From the NCBI RefSeq assembly GCF_030272615.1, contig NW_026729182.1, positions 1 to 64,000 on the forward strand: DNA of 64,000 nucleotides. Reading direction: 5' to 3'. Source of the DNA: Cryptomeria japonica. Taxonomy: Eukaryota > Streptophyta > Pinopsida > Cupressales > Cupressaceae. The notes below the pieces were generated by a model. The model saw nothing but the letters and a program-made list of their open reading frames with translations. It was not told the DNA's origin and did not search any database. The translations under genes and the position numbers were made by a program. This document shows positions 31,557 through 43,945 of this stretch, in pieces (positions within the stretch are counted from its first letter, which is position 1; every line of letters begins with the position of its first letter).

Positions 31557-33087
31557 CTAGAAATTTTGTGCAGCAATCGTCTTCACAGTTAATTCCATCT
31601 TATCCACCCCATTGACAAGGTCGTTCAAGTTAATTCCCAAACCTTTATCATCTCTAATTCCTTCCAGCTCCTTCACCTTCTTTTCCATTTCCAAAATTTT
31701 ATTGGCCATTGCTTCAATAGCTTTAGCCTTATTAATGGTCACCATTAATTCTGACATTTTCAAAAAGAGGCTTCTCACTTATGGTTGCCCTTTTGATCAT
31801 ATTGAGATCAGTCTTCAATTCGCCAATTTCTTTTGCCATTTTGCTTATGACCTCACAGAAACCCTTGATACTATCATTACCTATGGCGCCTTGGCTGACA
31901 TTTTGATTGGCCCGTGTTTCATCTTCCTCCTTACCCTTGTTCTGGTACATTTTTTAAACCTCAGAGTCCTGATCAGAAGAGACAATAATCTTCCTTTTCA
32001 CCTTATTTATCCCTTTACTGGTCTTCTTGCTCCTCTGGGTTTGCTTCCCCATCCCCTTTCTTTTCTTACTCATTATGATTTTATCATCAAACGACTCCTC
32101 CTTAGATTCTGAGAGGTCAAACTCCATAGTAGTCCCCTTGCTCTTTCCCTTGGTCTTCCCCTTGTTGCTAAAATCTTCAAACTCACCCTCAGTTTCAGAA
32201 TAAAGATTGAACCCACTATCCTCACTTTCAGTTTCATCATCCCTAATTTGTTTTCCTTTAATGATGGGTTCCTCAATAATTTTATTTTTCAACATCTTAT
32301 AAACTAAAACCATTAAAATCTGGTGCAGGGCATGATCTTTTTGAGAATCCTTCTACATTTCACAAATAGTATGATCCATAGAGCATGCAAGATAGTACGA
32401 AAAACTAACCTTATCACCATGGCAAAAGTGGTTGAGCACCATGAAGTGATGCCCATAAGCCCTTGTGAATCTCTCATCTAGAGTAATGTAGCTGATGGTA
32501 GCAAACAACACAAACCTCCATGACCTACAAATGCGCTTAGGCGAATAGTAGGGATTGTCCGCCTTAACCAATTTTCTTCTTTCTCCATCTGTGATAGGAA
32601 ACCTATCCACGGACTTGTTAGACATACTTCTATCTCTATAGAATTTCATACCATCTTTCACCATACCCGTAGCTTCCGCAATGACATCCTCATCCACTTG
32701 CATCCTCTGGGTACCAACAAGAATCTTACCACTCTTCCAAGTTTTTATGAAGTTCTTCATGGCAGAAGGGTCTTTGCCACAAAGCCTTTCCATAAAAACA
32801 TTCAAACCCCCATCTTGAAGAATCTCCCATACATCTTTGTTTTTCTTCCAATTTGAGCAAGAAGCCGGTTCAAACCTCTTTTTATTGCCCCCCATTTTAT
32901 CCTCAAATTCCCAGTTCTTCCTTATCATGGCTCTGTTATTTTGTCTGCGAGCTCTATGAAAAAACCTAACAATTTTATTGTTGCTATGCAGAGCCACCCA
33001 GAATCCGTGCCAAATAAATATGATATGATAGATAAAACAAACCTCGTTGTCGTTGTGATCAATCCTCGACAAGTGAGAATAAAGCAT
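31557..33087 (-). pseudogene. Unrecognised three-part ORF downstream of a LINE RNase H
   Basis: One frame from 33087 to 31732 with stops at 32353 (TAG) and 31954 (TAA), then a frameshift into 31778-31557. Roughly 500 codons. The first 40 residues (hydrophobic) look like read-in; the protein-like part starts at about MIRKNWEFEDKMGG. Globular domain: DVWEILQDGGLNVFMERLCG, then DEDVIAEATGMVKDGMKFY, then ISYITLDERFTRAYGHHFM. Middle: Lys/Ser/Glu-rich (KGKTKGKSKG, SKKRKGMGK). End: coiled coil (EAMANKILEMEKKVKELE). The first ATG overlaps the stop of the RNase H frame as TAATG. The IAEATGM-G motif resembles IAEVTGLP-G in the Athila third ORF. Function unknown; a retroelement accessory protein is likely. 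Confidence 0.5.
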
Positions 33088-33737
33088 TAGAGATTATGAT
33101 TAGTTAAGGAACGTTGTTTCATTTGGATCTGATCTAGTTCTTGCAATGACTTCACCTCACACTTGAGATTACTCTCACCATAAAAGGTAATAATTTTGTC
33201 AGAGCTACAAGCCAGGTTGGTAGGCCAGTCAACACATTTGTTAGCTTCTCTATAAGCATGTGTAAAAATACATATTTCAAAGGTTTTACTTATATCCTTC
33301 GCAGTTTCAATGGCATTGTGTATAGACCAATAAGGTGGGAAAACATTATTCAAGCAGTTAATAATGTTTAGAGAATCTCCTTCAACCCACAATTTTGTGG
33401 AGTTTGAATCTTTATCAAGAACCAACTCCTGATAAGCAGCAATGGCCTCCGCAACATGATTGGTTTGGTGACCTATAGGAATACATTTAATAGCTTTACA
33501 TATTCCCCCTTCATCTCTTAATACCATAGCACACCCTACCTTACCAGGATTACCCTTGGAAGCACCATCAATATTGATTTTCATCCATCCTTGAGGAGGG
33601 CCTTCCCATCTCACCTCGTCTCTAGGATTAACATATATGGTTTCACTCCCCTTTAATCTCCAATTCTTAAAAATGATTTTATCCCCTTGATCTTTAGGAT
33701 TCATTATTCCACCTGTTATGTAGAGGTTCTCCACCAT
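33087..33737 (-). pseudogene. RNase H domain of LINE copy 1
   Basis: 216-codon open frame. WMKINIDGASKGNPGKVGCA is the plant LINE RNase H start (catalytic Asp in NIDGAS). The catalytic Glu lies in NHVAEAIAAYQEL, the next Asp in LWVEGDSLNIINCLN, and the last in the REANKCVDWPTNLA region (usually AD-LA; here D-W). It would remove RNA from the cDNA hybrid. Preceded by a broken zf-RVT stretch (33740-34080). Confidence 0.85.
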
Positions 33738-35262
33738 ATTTCTTTAAATTTTCTCAAAAATAATTTGGGCTTTTGATGCCTTATCTCTGAACACTCTATC
33801 ATTTCTCTCTTTCCATATTCCCCAACAAATATGTGGTAAAGAAAATTTCCATAGCAGATTAACTGAATTATTCCTGGAGGGGTGGAGCTAGGAATTGAAG
33901 ACATCTTGGACAGCTTCAGGGAAAACTCAACTGATATTGAAATTGTCCAGGCATCTGGCCCAAATATCCACCGAGAAAGGACAATGGATAAACATGTGAG
34001 TAATAGTTTCCTCATTCTGCATACAAATCCCATGCAATCAAATTGCCCCTCCCCACCTTCCATTTCACTGCTTTGAGTGTTATGTCTCTAGTTCTCATGA
34101 TATTTTTCCAGATGTTGGATCCAATTGGAATATCTTCAGCCTTGAGGAAACTATGAAGGGTCAAAAGGTTGTCTTTTGTACTTATTATCCCATATCATTT
34201 TCCACTCTCCCTTAGATTTATATCCTCTCCATATCTGCTTAGCCATGAGAAACTCATTCATATCCCTGATTCTTCTAAGACCAAGTCCACCTTTTCTTAT
34301 AGGTTTGCACACCTTATCCCATGCAATCAAATTCATTCTCTTCTTTTCCTCAACCCCAGTCCAAAGAAAGGTTCTTTGGATTTTTTCAATAGCCTCTGCA
34401 AACTTAACAAGAATTCTAAAAAGACTAATGGCATAAAGAGGAATACTCTGGAGGGTTGATTTTAGAAGTTGGACCTTTCCCACTTGACTGAGCAAAGAAC
34501 CTTTCCATCTAGTTAACTTCTTATGAACTTTATCCACTAGGGCACCCCAAAAGGTATCAAGAGGAACCTGACATAAAGGGAGCCCAAGATAGGAAGCAAG
34601 GAGACTCCCAATTTGGCTACCCAAAATAGCACTAATCTTTGTATGTCTTCTCTCTGGAGTATTTATGAAATAAACAAAACTTTTAGACCAATTAATCAGT
34701 TGACTAGTTGCACTCCCATATCTATCTGAAGCTTTCTTTAGGCTTCTAGAATCTTTCATAGAAGAATTACCCATAATAATTGAATCATCCACAAATTACT
34801 GATGAGAGCACACTTGGTCTACAGATGAAGGTTTAAGACCTCTAAACTCTCCCTTCTCAACAAGATTTCCAATAAGTCAAGACTTTAGAGATGATCTTGT
34901 ATAGGGAGTTACATAGACTTATAGGTCTAAAAGGATCCATGGAGACAACCCCCATCTTCTTAGGAATAAGAGCAATGAAAGTACCATTCAATTCTCTTAG
35001 AATTCTCCTGGCACCAAAGAATTCTTTCACCGCACTCAACACCTCCCTTCCAACAATATGCCAATACATTTGAAAAAAAAACATAGGGTAGCCATCTGGG
35101 CCCGGGGCCTTATTACCATCAAAAGAATTGACATCCTTCAAAATCTCATCATTAGTAGGGAGAAGTAATATAGGAATTCTGGTCAGCATCCAAGATAGAA
35201 GGTATGCAATCCAAAAGATCCCTTTGAGCTTTATGGTCAGATTCTGATCCTTAGTCAAAAAG
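33738..35262 (-). pseudogene. Reverse transcriptase of LINE copy 1, internally deleted
   Basis: 34857-35258 carries KAPGPDGYPMFFFQMYW, LNGTFIALIPKK and DPFRPISLCNSLYKI: fingers and palm start of a plant LINE RT. 34151-34792 begins at the catalytic FVDDSIIMG and continues with SYLGLPL, LTRWKGSLLSQVGKVQLLKS and GGLGLRRIRDMN. Between these the part from the palm to just before FVDD is missing apart from about 60 bases, so the enzyme is deleted as well as stopped. The zf-RVT region (33740-34080) is broken by stops. The fragment ends abruptly at 35262, against the duplicated F-box flank. Confidence 0.85.
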
Positions 35263-36018
35263 AATTAAATAAATTAATCTTTTCAAATTAACTATTTAAT
35301 AGAAGAATAAACATTAAATAAATATAAATTATTTATATAATCGCTCATAGCCAATTTTTATATGTGTATACAGATACATAAAAAGGTGTATGGTGAAGTA
35401 GGAACAGATCCAACTTTAAAACAAATAATGTTATTATCAATATTTTTATGTTTCTAAACCCCCATTCAATATAAACACAATTAAAAACAAAATGATACTA
35501 CATCATAATATCTCTAAACAAAATACTTTTAATTTGGTAAATACTATAATGTAAAAATTTGACATAAAACTTACTATTAAAAAATATATTGTTAATTTTA
35601 TTTTTTAATAGAATGGTCAAACACCCCAACAAACTCAAGCGACCATAACCACTCTTACCTACATCTGAATCCTAAAGAAGCCCCAGCCCATCATGCTAAA
35701 CAAGAGTCAAAATTATTCATTACAATTCTTAAATAAAGAATTTGAAAAAAAGTTGAAAACACATTGCTCAAAATTATAATTTATTTATAATAAATAAAAG
35801 ATAATGATATTTTGGTGCATTCTAAAAATTAAATAAAAAAAAGTCAAAAACATATTACACCTCTGTGACAGGTGGACTTTAGACGTCCCAAAAAAAATGT
35901 TGAAAATCGTGCAAAGTGCGTGGGAAGATGAAACAACGATAAATGCTTAAATGAAAGTTGATTCCCACACAATAGCGGTAAATGCGTAAATGAAACTGAG
36001 TTGGCAATATACGATTGT
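35263..36018. repeat. Duplicated F-box upstream region, copy 2
   Basis: Matches 4124-4862, including the last 110 bases of the Tat-family LTR (ending ATGTGTATACA at about 35378). It leads into the F-box promoter. The LINE fragment abuts its left edge. Confidence 0.8.
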
Positions 36019-36088
36019 GGAACACTTTTAATTACTTCACGCTGCACGCCTCGGCTTTGAGCTGCTTTTCTTTATTTGTTTAAACTGC

Positions 36089-36096
36089 TATAAATA
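36089..36096 (+). promoter_or_regulatory. TATA box of the F-box gene
   Basis: TATAAATA 93 bases upstream of the ATG, followed by AGGGTCCC and a CT-rich stretch (CCCTAATCTCTCACAC) where transcription could start. It lies just beyond the end of the duplicated block. Confidence 0.65.
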
Positions 36097-36181
36097 TTTA
36101 GGGTCCCAGTGATTTCTCAATGCCCTAATCTCTCACACATATTTTTTCACGCGTTAGGGTTTGAGCATACTGCGCTTCGCT

Positions 36182-37668
36182 ATGGCTCGCAAAAGAAGTC
36201 GATTAACCTTAGACGACTTGCCAGATTGCATTCTGCCCCTCATTCTCAGTAAAATTCCTTTCAAACAAGCAGTTCATTGTTCACTTGTCTCAAAAGGATG
36301 GAAATTTTGCTGGACATTTGCAAAAAATCTAAAATTTCCAGAGGATTTCTTTTCTTCATCGCGTAGCCCTACTGAAATCCAAAATATAATAGATCTTATT
36401 TTTGAGCGTCATTCTGGTCCGCTTGAGGTTTTCGAGCTTAACAATGTTCGATTCTGCTGTTCAAGTGACAAGATTTCTGATTGGATTCATCGTGCTGCTC
36501 TTAAAGGCGTGCAAGAGATTAAGATTGTAGAGAAGGTTTCAGAAATTTATGAAGTTCCGGCAGCCATATTTTTATGTCAAAATCTCAGATCTTTGGCTTT
36601 AAAGAATTTTCTGCTGACAAATCTACCAGACGGTTTTGGTGGCTTGGCCGACCTGACAACATTGGATCTTTGTAATGTTGATCTGAATGACAAGATCGTT
36701 GAGCTCATGTTGCAATTATGTCCAGGTTTGGAAACCTTAATCCTTAGTAACTGCAATGGACTTGAAAGATTAAAGATATGTTCAAAGAGTTTCATTGCTC
36801 TGTCTATCTCCTCTAAAATCAAAGCAATAACAGCAAGTTGTCCGCGATTAACAAGCCTTACATTATTGCTTGATAACACCGAGACGAAATTGGATTTGCC
36901 AGCATGTTTAAGCCTGTGTACAAATGCAGGACTTGAATCATTTACAGCTCTAAGAACTCTTAGAAGAATTACCTTTTTGAACGGCATTTTTTGGCGCGAT
37001 GTAAAGATTCTCAAAGAATTTCCAGACTTGGAACATATGTGTGTACACAAGGGTCAATGCTCGGATGTAAGTTCTAATGGATTATTTTATATCAAATTTA
37101 GTATATCTAATTTTCCAAACAAAAGCGTGAGTGTGACAAACTGACAACCGCTTCCAGTGTAGCATTTCTAGTCAAGGCATTAAGAATACTGTACTATTCT
37201 CCATTTACGACTTTTTTGTACTTTTCGTCTATTATTTGTTAGGGTTATAATACTCCATTTGAATCTTTAATTAGAATTGTATTGTCTTGTATATTTATTT
37301 ACTAATTTTGACTCAATCTCTCAAAAGTATTGATATTCTTTCTTTGATCTGATGGTGCAATGCAGACAGACTTCTTTCGGCTTGATGATGAGGCAATTTT
37401 ACCGCTGGAGAATCTAAAGTGGGTTCATTTGAACATAACCTACTTTCATCACCCTGTGCATCTACTTTCCTGTCTTTTTGGAATAGCTCCGGCTTTGAAA
37501 ACATTATTAATTTCCCGAAAGAAAGGATTCAATGGCGTTCGTGCTCAGGAATTTATCAATCTGGCTTGGAATCTTCAGCGACCATCTACAGAAACCAAAG
37601 TTTTCTTATCACGGTGTACTGCAAACGAAAAGATATGCGTCGACTGCGATCTTGTGAATTTCATCTGA
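36182..37668 (+). CDS. F-box/LRR protein, two exons
   Basis: Likely substrate receptor of an SCF ubiquitin ligase. Exon 1 36182-37066, intron 37067-37365 (GTAAGT donor, TGCAG acceptor, phase 0), exon 2 37366-37668; 395 residues. The ATG at 36182 is used: the frame extends upstream only to a TTG with no ATG. Residues 10-47 are the F-box (LDDLPDCILPLILSKIPFKQ, then CSLVSKGWKFCW). Residues about 100-290 hold leucine-rich repeats (NLRSLALKNFLLTNLPDGFG, LTTLDLCNVDLN, GLETLILSNCNGLERL, LTSLTLLLDNTE). Exon 2 is FBD-like (LPLENLKWVHLNITYFHH, APALKTLLISRKK). No stops or frameshifts. Without splicing the frame ends at 37142 with a shorter product. Its upstream and downstream flanks are duplicated elsewhere in the window, the gene is not. 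Confidence 0.85.
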
Positions 37669-38916
37669 GAGTGAGACGGAATCTTGCGGTGAAGAGGAAG
37701 ATAGGGTTTATCTGGGAGATCGACGGAGAGTTTAGTTAGGGTTTGTGCTTATTATTTTTGGGGTTAATTTTACAGTTGGAAGGAAATACATTGAAGTATT
37801 TTTGTTTTGATATTACAGTTGGAAGGATGAATGGTGTTATTATACATAAATATTTATTTTGTGGAGAGGATGACTAATTGTAAAGCTATTTCTGGAATGT
37901 TTTCTCTCCAGCATTTATTGGCATAAGATTAATTCCTCCCCTTTTGCATGAGGAGAACTCCATGAGAGGTTAAAAAATAATAATTTACATGAAGTAGATA
38001 ATTATAGTAGATAATTATAGGTTTTTTATTATTTGGGATGTGATGTCTTTTGTTTTCGATCAGTTGATCAGTTGATCATTTGAGTAAAAATATTTATGTT
38101 TTTATTGCTGTAGTAATTTCTAGTAATTTGTTTGTATTTTTTATTTCTAAAACAAAATCAAACCCTAATTGTAAACCAAATTGAACACTAAATATAATTA
38201 AATCCTAACCCTCATTAGATTAGGGGTTAATGTTTTCATCCTATATAGAAATGATAAACTTCAAGGAATTGAAAGCATAAGTGTAAAACTAAATAACATA
38301 TAACAACTCTTACTAATTTTAAAATAATTTCAATAATTTATTTAATATAAATTATTTGATTTATAAGTTATTAAATAATTAAATAATTAATAAATATTTT
38401 ATAATTTAATTTATTTTCAATTGCCCCTACGGATGTATATAGAAATAAAAATAAAATAAAATAAAGTATAGAAATAATTCTTATGTTAATTTTTGTTTGA
38501 AATAAAATGATGAGAAATTTTTGAAAAAGTACCAATTGAACTTTCAAAATTGCTAAAAATATGTCTTGAAAATATACTAAGCACCTTTCGAGTTTTAAAG
38601 CTGATATTGTTGAATAGTAAAAAAAGTTGCGGCGTTATATATTTTTTATATAATAGTAAAAAAATTAATACTCATGAATGGTAAAAAAATCGTGTTATTA
38701 TATATTTTAAACATAATAGTAAAAAAATAATATAAATTAATGATATAGAGATCCTTCTCTTATTTCTCAAGACCTTTTTTCCCCTTCTTTCTTTATTAGG
38801 GTTGGTTTGTAAAAATTAATATTCTATGTATTATTAATTTTCTTAAATATTATAGGGCAAATTTTAAAGATGTGGAGAAATATTAATTTTGAGTGTCTAT
38901 TAATCTTTTGCATCAA
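37669..38916. other. Downstream flank of the F-box gene, no gene
   Basis: AT-rich. A second frame overlapping exon 2 (37419-37739) is a shadow. A CCCTAAT-rich piece at 38155-38225 resembles 4900-5060. Several AATAAA-like words (for example near 37840 and 38450) could be polyadenylation signals; I cannot choose one. Confidence 0.4.
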
Positions 38917-40121
38917 AAAATAATATTAATAAATCCAAACAGGTCCTAAAAAATAAAATTAAAAATAAGAAGAAGAGAACAACAATTAAGAGAAATAAGA
39001 AAGGATCAAAGGACAAAAAAACAAAGACTATAAATGAGAACAAAATGAAAAGACAATTAAAAAGGCTCAAAATAAATACTAAATGTTGAAAAACTAGAAA
39101 TGAATGAGGAAAAAATTATCCAAGACATAAGAAAATATATGAAAAATAGAGATGGGAAAGATAAAATAAAACACTAAGGTTAAAAATCCAAACACACTAA
39201 AAAATAGAATGAAATGAAATAACTGAAGAGTAAATAATCAATTGAAACAAAAAGATAGATAAAATATGACACAAGAAATAAATATAAAAATTAGCATTAG
39301 AATTAAAATAACAAAAAAAAGTAAAATAGATGGGAAAAAGAAAAAATTAACTAAAAAGTGGAAAGTGCTAGAGTTTGTGTATATCTATGTGTGAGAATAC
39401 CTATATGTGTGTACAAATATAAAAAAAGATACTGGGACAATAAGCCTATGATTAAGAAGATAAAATTTTGAAAGAGAAGTGTCAGTGTATGCCCAAAAAT
39501 AAGAAAAACTAAAAAAAATGAAAGATAGAAACAAAAAAACCAAAAAGGAAGATATTACAAAAAATGAATAAGAAGAGGTTTTTGAGAATGGGAAAGAGAG
39601 TGGCTAAAAAACATAAACAAAATGAGAAAGTGAAAGTGCAAGTGTATGTGTAAGATTAGGCGAAGGAAAAAAGAGAAAGAGGAAGAAGGGAAAGATGGGA
39701 AAGGATAATTAGGAAAATCTAAAAGAAAGAGGGGCACAAAAAGATTAGGGTGAAGCAAGCCAAGGCTAGGGAGAGAGACAAAGAAGACTAAAAAATAAAA
39801 TAAAAAAATATAAAGATATAAAAGGGGCCTAGGAGGAGGCTCAATGTTTAAGATTGGTGTGTGTTTTGGTTTTTAACCTTACTGTTTTATTTTATCTTTC
39901 TTATCTCTATTTTTATATTATTATTTTTTTTTATCTTGGGTAAATTTTTTTTTTCCTCATTCATTTCTAGTTTTTCAACTTTTAGTATTTATTTTTATCC
40001 TTTTTAATTGTCTTTTCAAATTTTTATCATTTCTACTCTGTGTTCTTGTCCTTTGTTCATTTCTTGTTTCTATTAATTGTTGTTCTATTTTTTAGGAATT
40101 TTTTGATATATTAATATTATT
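38917..40121. mobile_element. 1.2-kb foldback element with arms of about 240-280 bp
   Basis: The left arm (about 38917-39195) is A/G-rich; the right arm (about 39862-40121) is its reverse complement with moderate divergence. Matching pairs include AGAACAACAATTAAGAGAAA with TTCTATTAATTGTTGTTCT, AGACAATTAAAAAGG with CCTTTTTAATTGTCTT, and TAAATACTAAATGTTGAAAA with TTTTCAACTTTTAGTATTTA. Outer ends AATAATATTAATAAAT and ATATATTAATATTATT also pair. The loop is about 670 bases, purine-rich, with no gene. It resembles a large MITE/foldback and adjoins the duplicated downstream flank. Confidence 0.75.
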
Positions 40122-40637
40122 ATTTTTCCTCTTGAATCTTGTGCATCTTTCTCTCATTCCTTCCAAATCTTTTTATAAAGCCCTAGTCCACAAATCTTCC
40201 TCTATTTCTATGGATCCAAACAAAATTTAATCAAAAGCAGCATCATCATTAAATCATTGAAAGATTTAAATTTTTAGTGATATATGAAGCTTTAGTCTAC
40301 TCATATCTATAGGAATTTGGGCATGGGTGAGTAAAAAATACACATCATACAAATGCTTTTTATTTTTTTCAAATATTTTAATAAAAGGTTAAATTTTTTT
40401 TTTATCTTTTTATCTACCAAAAAAAGTTTAAATTGTCAATAATATATGAAGCTTTAGTCTGACTTCATCTACACTCATCTTTAGGAAGAAACTTATAAAA
40501 AAATTATATAAAATTAAGAAATGAAAAAAATAAAATTGTATTTTTATAATGGGATAAAATGACAAGTTTGAAATATTCATAATAAAAAAATATTAAATAT
40601 AATTGTAGATATGAGACATAAAGATTTTAGTCAATGT
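40122..40637. repeat. Duplicated F-box downstream region, copy 2
   Basis: Matches 5391-6100 with some deletions. Starts TATTTTTCCTCTTGAATCTT. No gene. Confidence 0.75.
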
Positions 40638-40722
40638 ATTCTTAAATCATGAAAAAAAAAATTCTACATAAAAAAGAGAGAGACCTGAAGACTATAGCCC
40701 CAAGGTATTCATTACATATATT

Positions 40723-40965
40723 ATTTTTTTTAATAGAAAGATCAAACACCCCAACAATCTCATGTGACTATAGCCCCAAAGTATTCATTAAGATTCTTAA
40801 AATTGTAATGTATTTATAATATAAAAAATAACGATGTTTGATACATTCTAAAAACTAAATAGCTATTTTGTGTCCAAAGACATATTGCAAAACAACAACG
40901 GTTAATGCATAAATGAAAGTTGATTCCCACACAACAGGGGTAAATGAAAATGAGTTGGCAACATA
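40723..40965. repeat. Diverged third copy of the F-box upstream region
   Basis: Shares AAACACCCCAACAA, CATTCTAAAAACTAAATA, GAAAGTTGATTCCCACACAA and GAGTTGGCAACATA with 35610-36005. No F-box gene follows; 40966-41340 is AT-rich without genes. Suggests the F-box unit was once tandemly repeated. Confidence 0.65.
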
Positions 40966-41340
40966 TGAAATAAAAAAGAATAACAAACAAAAAGAATAAA
41001 TTGCAAAAAGAAATCACAATTCGGAATAAAAAATTACATAGAGGATGTATATATAATAATAATTGCAGTTCTAAATATATTCCTAGCATTGCATGGAAAG
41101 CTACTTTGGCTCTCAAACTAAAAAAAACAAACTACTCCCTAAATTAAGAATACAATAAGTGCATGCACAACATTCTTTATTTACTAAAAACAAACCCATG
41201 CAAAAAAAAACTAAAAATAGTCCTAAGGATTAATGCATGCTGGAGTACATGCTTTATTTGCATGAATAAACAAAAACTGATTTAAACTAAAAATAGCTTA
41301 TGCATGGTTATGAATGGATAGATTCATGTCCAAACTTAAG

Positions 41341-42790
41341 CTACATGGAGTTGCATGTTAGAGAAGCATCAGTATCAACATACTCCCCCTTGATGCTGAG
41401 CGGGCTCACAATCTTATCTCGTAGTGCTATAAACTGAGCTTTCACAACTGCTTTGGTGAATATATCTGCTAGCTGATCCTGGGTGTTGATGTGCTTCAAT
41501 TCAACATCCTTCTTCTGCACCAAATCTCATATGAAGTGATATTTCAAATCAAAATGCTTTGTTCTGTTGTGATGAACCAGATTCTTAGCTAACTTGATGG
41601 CACTCACATTGTCACAATAAATTACTGCAGGTTTAATTTGTTTTTCTCCAATTTATTCCAAAACTTTTCTGAGCCAAAGAGCTTGTGTATCTGTTGAGGT
41701 AATTGCAACATACTCTGCTTCTGTAGATGAGAGGGCAACAATACTTTTCTTTTTCGAGCTCTACGTAATCAAACCAGAACCAAAAGAAAAACAATTTCCA
41801 GATGTAGATTTACGATCATCCATACTACCTCCCCAATCTGAATCACTAAAGCCTATAAGATTGAACTTTTCAGAAGAGTATTAATGAATACCAATACTTA
41901 AATTCCCTTTCACATACCTCAAAATCCTCTTGGCTTCCTTCATATGTATTTCAGATGGATTTGTCATATACCTTGAAACAAGTGAAACTGAATAGGCAAT
42001 ATCAGGCCTCCTGTGGATTAGAAACATCAAGCTCCCCACAATACTTCTTTAAGTTGTCTCATCAACTAAATCGACACCATCATTTTGAGATAACAAAACT
42101 CCATGAGCACTTGGAGTGGAGGCAGGGTTACAATCAGTCATATTAAATTTCTTTAGCATATCTTGTGCATACTTTGTTTGATAAACGAAAATCTCATCCT
42201 TACTTTGATAAACCTCCATTCCTAGAAAATATTTCATCAGATCAAGATCTTTCATCATAGAAGCTTTGAATTCATCTTTCATCTTAGAACTACTACCCAT
42301 ATACAAAATATCATCAACATACAAACTTATGATGAGAATATCAATACCTTCTTGTTTGTACTAAAGGGTAGGATCACTCTTACTTCTTTGGAATCCATTC
42401 ACCTGAAAGTATCCATCAATCCTGGCATACCATGCTCTTGGTGCTTGCTTGAGGCCATACAAAGTCTTCTTCAACCTGTAAACAAGATGCTCTTTTCCTT
42501 CCACTTCAAAACCTTGTGGCTGCTCCACATATACTTCCTCTTCTAAGTACCCATTCAAGAAGGCACTTTTCACATCCATATGATGTATGCTCCACTTCTT
42601 CTGAGCTGCTGATTAAATCAACATTATTATGGTCTGTTGTCTTGCTACTGGTGCAAATGTCTCTTCATAGTCAATTCCATACTTCTGTGTGAAGCCTTTA
42701 GCAACTAATCTTGCCTTGTATCTTTCAACACTCCCATCACTATTAAACTTGGTCTTGTAGACCCATTTGGTGCCAATACTTTTTTTTGTC
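41341..42790 (-). pseudogene. Ty1/copia RT and RNase H remnant
   Basis: Read right to left in largely one direction with several stops. It begins near 42760 ([20 protein letters not shown]). [34 protein letters not shown], then the catalytic SLYVDDILYMG at about 42310. RNase H: SDSDWGGSMDDRKSTSG, SSTEAEYVA, CDNVSAIKLA, and KHINTQDQLADIFTKAV near the end. Integrase and gag are absent, and I find no clear LTRs around it; it is a truncated copy. Family motifs are unmistakable. Confidence 0.9.
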
Positions 42791-43369
42791 ATGTGGAAGT
42801 TCTGTTAACTCCCAAGTGTCATTCCTATGAATGGATTAATTAATCAATTGGCAGCTAAAGAGTACTGTTGCACTTGTGCTCCCTATATTCAATTTAGGAT
42901 CAATTAATCAATGTGAAGGCCTAATTAAAACCACAATTAACATGGCAGCCATTAATTCACATAAGGATTTATTTGTGTAATCTGTAAAGAACATGTCATT
43001 CATCAACTCATGCGAATTGGCTCATCATTGGCTTTTAAATTCATCTTCAAGCCAGTGATCAAACACAACTTATTTCATTTATTTTATCTTTTGTGATCAT
43101 AGACACTCCCATTTGACTTGTAAGTGCTTTTAGGTAGTTTGCATTTCTAGAAGCATCAAGTCAGAGATTGAAACAAGTTATGGGTTCAAGATAACAATTA
43201 AGGGTTCAACCATCTAACCAAATATTCAACAATATTATGATTATGTAATAACAAATCTAAAACAAACAAGCAATAAAATAACAAACTAAATACACAAGGA
43301 ATACACTGGCATAGAATTCTCCACTTATGGAATCCCCTACTAAATTCCTAAAAGACTAGGGACCTTCAT
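42791..43369. other. Intergenic DNA, no gene
   Basis: AT-rich; nothing recognised beyond the abrupt end of the copia remnant. Confidence 0.4.
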
Positions 43370-43790
43370 GGCCTACCACTCCTGATTGATAATATTCAAC
43401 TGCCCTAGAAAAGATAGCCCCCTATTAGTTGAAATCTCCTTGGAGAGAGTGGCATAGGGGAAGTAGTTCATTTCCTTTTTTAGTAGACTTTTCTAGAGAA
43501 CCAACAAAAGCCACATTAGAGCACTTACACTTGGCATGTTTCCTTTCCATCTCTTGCAAAACTTGCATCGAGACCATCGATTTGTTGATCATCTCCTTGC
43601 TAAATGTAATGATATCTTACATAATTTTCATCATTTTCTTTGCTTGTCCTAGAGATCAATGGTGGTCTTCTCCATGTTATTCCTTTCCTCCTCTAAGTGC
43701 ATTGGATTTTAAAGCAATCACCTCATCCTCTAAGGGAGCCCAATTGCCGCTAATGAAATCAGTCTAGCACATGAATTGCTTGTTATTTTT
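43370..43790 (-). pseudogene. Possible coiled-coil remnant
   Basis: Minus strand has a broken helical frame (LEDEVIALKSNALR, then KEMINKSMVSMQVLQEMERK, CKCSNVAFVGSLEKSTKK) with stops. It could be the C-terminal end of a retroelement accessory ORF such as that at 46648-47056. Weak. Confidence 0.25.
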
Positions 43791-43945
43791 TGTTTAGGAT
43801 AAGTTGGTTTTGAAGGAATTATAAACCTTTAAAATAGATAGAAAATCTCAAAGCCTACAAAGTGATTCCTAGATGTGACAAACACGAAACAATAGTAGCC
43901 AAGCTGCCAGGCAAGATCAAACATAAATGCAACCAAGTTACTAGG

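Noticed and set aside
31612..32112. 166-codon hydrophobic plus-strand ORF
   Set aside because: It is the complement of a Lys/Glu-rich coding region on the minus strand, which makes artificial Phe/Leu-rich frames.
36161..36181. Upstream TTG start for the F-box protein
   Set aside because: No ATG; the ATG at 36182 directly precedes the conserved F-box and lies at a normal distance from the TATA box.
37419..37739. 106-codon frame overlapping F-box exon 2
   Set aside because: A shifted reading of the same DNA; the other frame continues the F-box protein through clean splice sites and is FBD-like.
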